NCBI GenBank assembly: GCA_031255875.1
Contig: JAIRRR010000243.1
Location: 1 to 7,642, forward strand
Direction: 5' to 3'
DNA length: 7,642 nt
Source: Treponema sp.
GTDB taxonomy: Bacteria; Spirochaetota; Spirochaetia; Treponematales; Breznakiellaceae
Shown: positions 6,671 through 7,642 of the stretch, piece after piece
Layout: each line of letters starts with the position of its first letter
How positions within the stretch are numbered: the stretch's first letter is position 1
Made by a program: the position numbers and the translations under genes
The notes under the pieces: model-generated
What the model was told of the DNA's origin: nothing
Seen by the model: only the letters and a program-made list of their open reading frames with translations
Databases searched by the model: none

Positions 6671-7642
6671 TTACAGCCCCAGTTCCCTGAACAGCCGGTC
6701 CTTAAGGCCCGCAGAGAAGCCCAGGTCGTTGTTGGTGTAGAGCGGGTCGATAGCGGCCTGGAATTCCCGCAGGTCCACTTCGGTAATGGTGACGCCCTGG
6801 TCCCTCATCTGCTGGTAGTAGGTTTCCTCTTCGGAGGCGATAATCCCGCTGTATTTTTGGGCGGTTTCCCGGATGGTGTCGAGGAAGAATTTCCGGTCCG
6901 CTTCGGGCATCGAATCAAGGAGATTCTTGGAGCAGACAAAGGACGACTGGAGCATATAGTGTTTGGTCAGGGCCAGGTACTTGGTCACCTCGTAAATGGC
7001 CGAACCGTAGGCGGTGGCAACCTGGACTTCGCAGCCGTCCAGGGTCCTCTGCTGGATACCCGGAAGCACCTCGCCCCAGGGGATGCCGATATTCGCGAAA
7101 CTCAGGTACTTGGCCAGGGCGTTGCCGATATTGTTTCCGAAGCCGCGGATCCGCAGGTTCCTGAGCCCGGCAACATTGGTAACCGGGGTGGTGGTGTAGA
7201 AACTGCGGAAGCCGTTGTACATATCCGCCACAAAGGTAATCCCCTGCGCCTCAAGCTGGGCCTGCCACTCTTTGAAGATGGCGGTGTCAGGCAGCTTCTC
7301 CAGAACCGCCATGTCCGTCAGCACGTAGGGGGCCATCAGGATATTGAGGTCCGGGATGTTGAACTGGCTGGCGAGCCTGCCGGGGTCGGAAGGTATTACC
7401 AGGGGAACGCCGGTTCTCGCCTGGGTCACCATATTATCGGTATCGTTCGACAGGGCGCCGTTGACCTGCACGTCGGCGTTGAAACGGCCCGACGCGTTCA
7501 GCTTGTCCGCCGCTTCCTGCATCATCCGGCTCTGGCCGGTGGTGGCCGCCTCGGTCCCCGCAAAGGTAACGGTGATCTTCGCCGCCTGGGCGCCGCCGGA
7601 CGCCTGTCCGCCCTGCTGCCCGCCGCCGGCAAAGGCCAGTCC
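6671..7642 (-). CDS. dctP: TRAP transporter periplasmic solute-binding protein (5' end missing)
   Basis: Extracytoplasmic binding protein (DctP family) that captures an organic anion and delivers it to DctQM. The gene enters from the right edge; 323 codons are visible, and the reading frame stays open upstream of the internal ATG at 7525, so that ATG is not the start. Only the start and most of the signal peptide are missing. The first visible residues, GLAFAGGGQQGGQ, look like the end of a signal peptide with an AFA cleavage site, followed by a Gly/Gln linker and a first strand AKITVTFAG. LRNLRIRGFG (about 160-169) aligns with the conserved LKIR motif whose Arg (about 166) binds the substrate carboxylate in this family. 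GIPWGEVLPGIQQRTLDGCEV (about 186-206) matches the P.pf.Evy.alqqG.vDg region, and YEVTKYLALTKH is also typical. No lipobox Cys is visible in the part present. The assignment is firm; the ligand is inferred from the neighbouring enzymes to be a sugar acid. Confidence 0.94.
   Translation of the reverse strand, partial: GLAFAGGGQQGGQASGGAQAAKITVTFAGTEAATTGQSRMMQEAADKLNASGRFNADVQVNGALSNDTDNMVTQARTGVPLVIPSDPGRLASQFNIPDLNILMAPYVLTDMAVLEKLPDTAIFKEWQAQLEAQGITFVADMYNGFRSFYTTTPVTNVAGLRNLRIRGFGNNIGNALAKYLSFANIGIPWGEVLPGIQQRTLDGCEVQVATAYGSAIYEVTKYLALTKHYMLQSSFVCSKNLLDSMPEADRKFFLDTIRETAQKYSGIIASEEETYYQQMRDQGVTITEVDLREFQAAIDPLYTNNDLGFSAGLKDRLFRELGL

Overview
The window is one tightly packed, single-direction gene cluster. 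All seven genes lie on the minus strand, so transcription runs from high to low coordinates. In transcription order they are: a TRAP transporter binding protein (dctP, cut by the right edge), its small and large membrane subunits (dctQ, dctM), a uroporphyrinogen-decarboxylase-family protein of unknown reaction, a PfkB-family kinase resembling 2-keto-3-deoxygluconate kinase, a decarboxylating 6-phosphogluconate dehydrogenase (gnd), and a nickel-dependent LarA-family racemase/epimerase cut by the left edge. Gaps between genes are +92, -4, +155, +63, -4 and +41 bases. The two ATGA overlaps (dctQ/dctM and kinase/gnd) point to translational coupling.

Organism: the DNA is GC-rich by eye, and long antisense ORFs mirror the genes, as expected with GC-rich third positions. 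The binding protein starts, after a probable signal-peptide cut, with a Gly/Gln-rich tract following ...LAFA. I associate this style with periplasmic binding proteins of spirochaetes (Treponema-like). TRAP cassettes linked to URO-D-family proteins and sugar kinases also fit an anaerobic, gut- or sediment-type host. The spirochaete assignment is an inference of moderate to low confidence, because no rRNA or other phylogenetic marker is present.

How the genes may work together: TRAP transporters import organic anions with a sodium gradient. A KDG-type kinase, gnd and a LarA-family enzyme beside one suggest import and breakdown of a sugar acid (an aldonate such as gluconate, mannonate or a relative). 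The LarA-like enzyme keeps the catalytic His/Lys/His spacing of lactate racemase and would plausibly epimerise an aldonate at C2. The kinase would phosphorylate the sugar acid or its 2-keto-3-deoxy derivative, and Gnd would oxidise 6-phosphogluconate to ribulose 5-phosphate. The URO-D-like protein has no evident place in such a pathway and is the least explained member.

Non-coding structure: the only gap above 100 bases (4645-4799) holds a dense run of GC-rich palindromes. The dctP-dctQ gap holds one strong compound hairpin that could lower expression of the membrane subunits relative to the binding protein. The kinase start lies in a 14-base near-perfect tandem duplication that carries both the ribosome binding site and the start codon.
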